From the NCBI GenBank assembly GCA_017609695.1, contig JAFCDM010000065.1, positions 1-5,389 on the forward strand: a DNA stretch of 5,389 bases, in the 5' to 3' direction. Position numbers and translations under genes: made by a program. Shown here one piece after another: positions 5,262-5,389 of the stretch (its first letter is position 1; each line of letters starts with the position of its first letter). Source of the DNA: Candidatus Pacearchaeota archaeon. GTDB taxonomy: Archaea; Nanobdellota; Nanobdellia; Pacearchaeales; GW2011-AR1. The notes beneath the pieces were generated by a model. The model worked only from the letters and a program-made list of their open reading frames with translations, made no database searches and was not told the DNA's origin.

Positions 5262-5389
5262 AATAAAATTAAAAGAATAAATAAATCTAAAGATAGTAAA
5301 TAAAGTAAATCTAACATATTCTACAAAGGTTTTAAATTCAAAGGTATCTACTAAAACATTTAATCTAATTCTTTGATTCTTTATTATCT

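Larger units (their letters stand above)
5211..5389. other. Upstream region of hsp20
   Basis: 179 AT-rich nt holding the promoter, ribosome site and inverted repeat listed above. An 11-nt direct repeat, AAAGATAGTAA, occurs at 5225-5235 and 5289-5299. No start codon (ATG, GTG or TTG) in the hsp20 frame occurs here although that frame is open to the window end. Confidence 0.5.

Overview
The window looks like AT-rich archaeal DNA, most likely from a DPANN-type lineage (Pacearchaeota/Woesearchaeota-like). The main evidence is a full-length archaeal Cdc48/VAT ATPase with N-domain and two AAA modules, TATA-type promoters with purine-rich BRE-like flanks, a probable leaderless start, and a small secreted protein of a type I associate with these genomes. 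The lineage is inference from sequence character; no marker gene fixes it.

Layout, left to right. Positions 1-903 (+) hold the 3' part of a larger gene. Its reading frame is open to the window edge, and one stretch resembles the end of an ATP-grasp/PEP-synthase-like nucleotide-binding domain. It converges with and overlaps by 9 nt a leftward remnant (895-1314) that reads as the last ~140 codons of a TaqI/Eco57I-type restriction-methyltransferase specificity region; the rest of that gene is missing. A perfect hairpin sits on the overlapping stops. Upstream of the remnant, on the same strand, come an 81-residue Lys/Glu/Ala-rich helical protein (1298-1543) and a 191-residue exported protein (1579-2154) with its own promoter.

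A 408-nt intergenic region (2155-2562) is the most structured non-coding part. It has an 11-nt repeat flanking the TATA box, a perfect 10-bp inverted repeat, and two diverged copies of a ~46-nt element whose GC-rich box stands out against the AT-rich surroundings.

The right half is a two-gene proteostasis operon read leftward: a small heat-shock protein of the alpha-crystallin/Hsp20 family (4821-5210), then Cdc48 (2563-4824), joined by a 4-nt ATGA overlap. It has a strong Shine-Dalgarno, a clear TATA box, and an inverted repeat over the TATA box that could be an operator. The joint arrangement suggests co-production of a holdase that keeps damaged proteins soluble and an unfoldase that extracts and threads them. 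The Cdc48 lacks a C-terminal proteasome-docking HbYX motif and ends instead in a lysine-rich tail. Its two Walker A regions share a 52-nt identical stretch, suggestive of gene conversion between the two halves.
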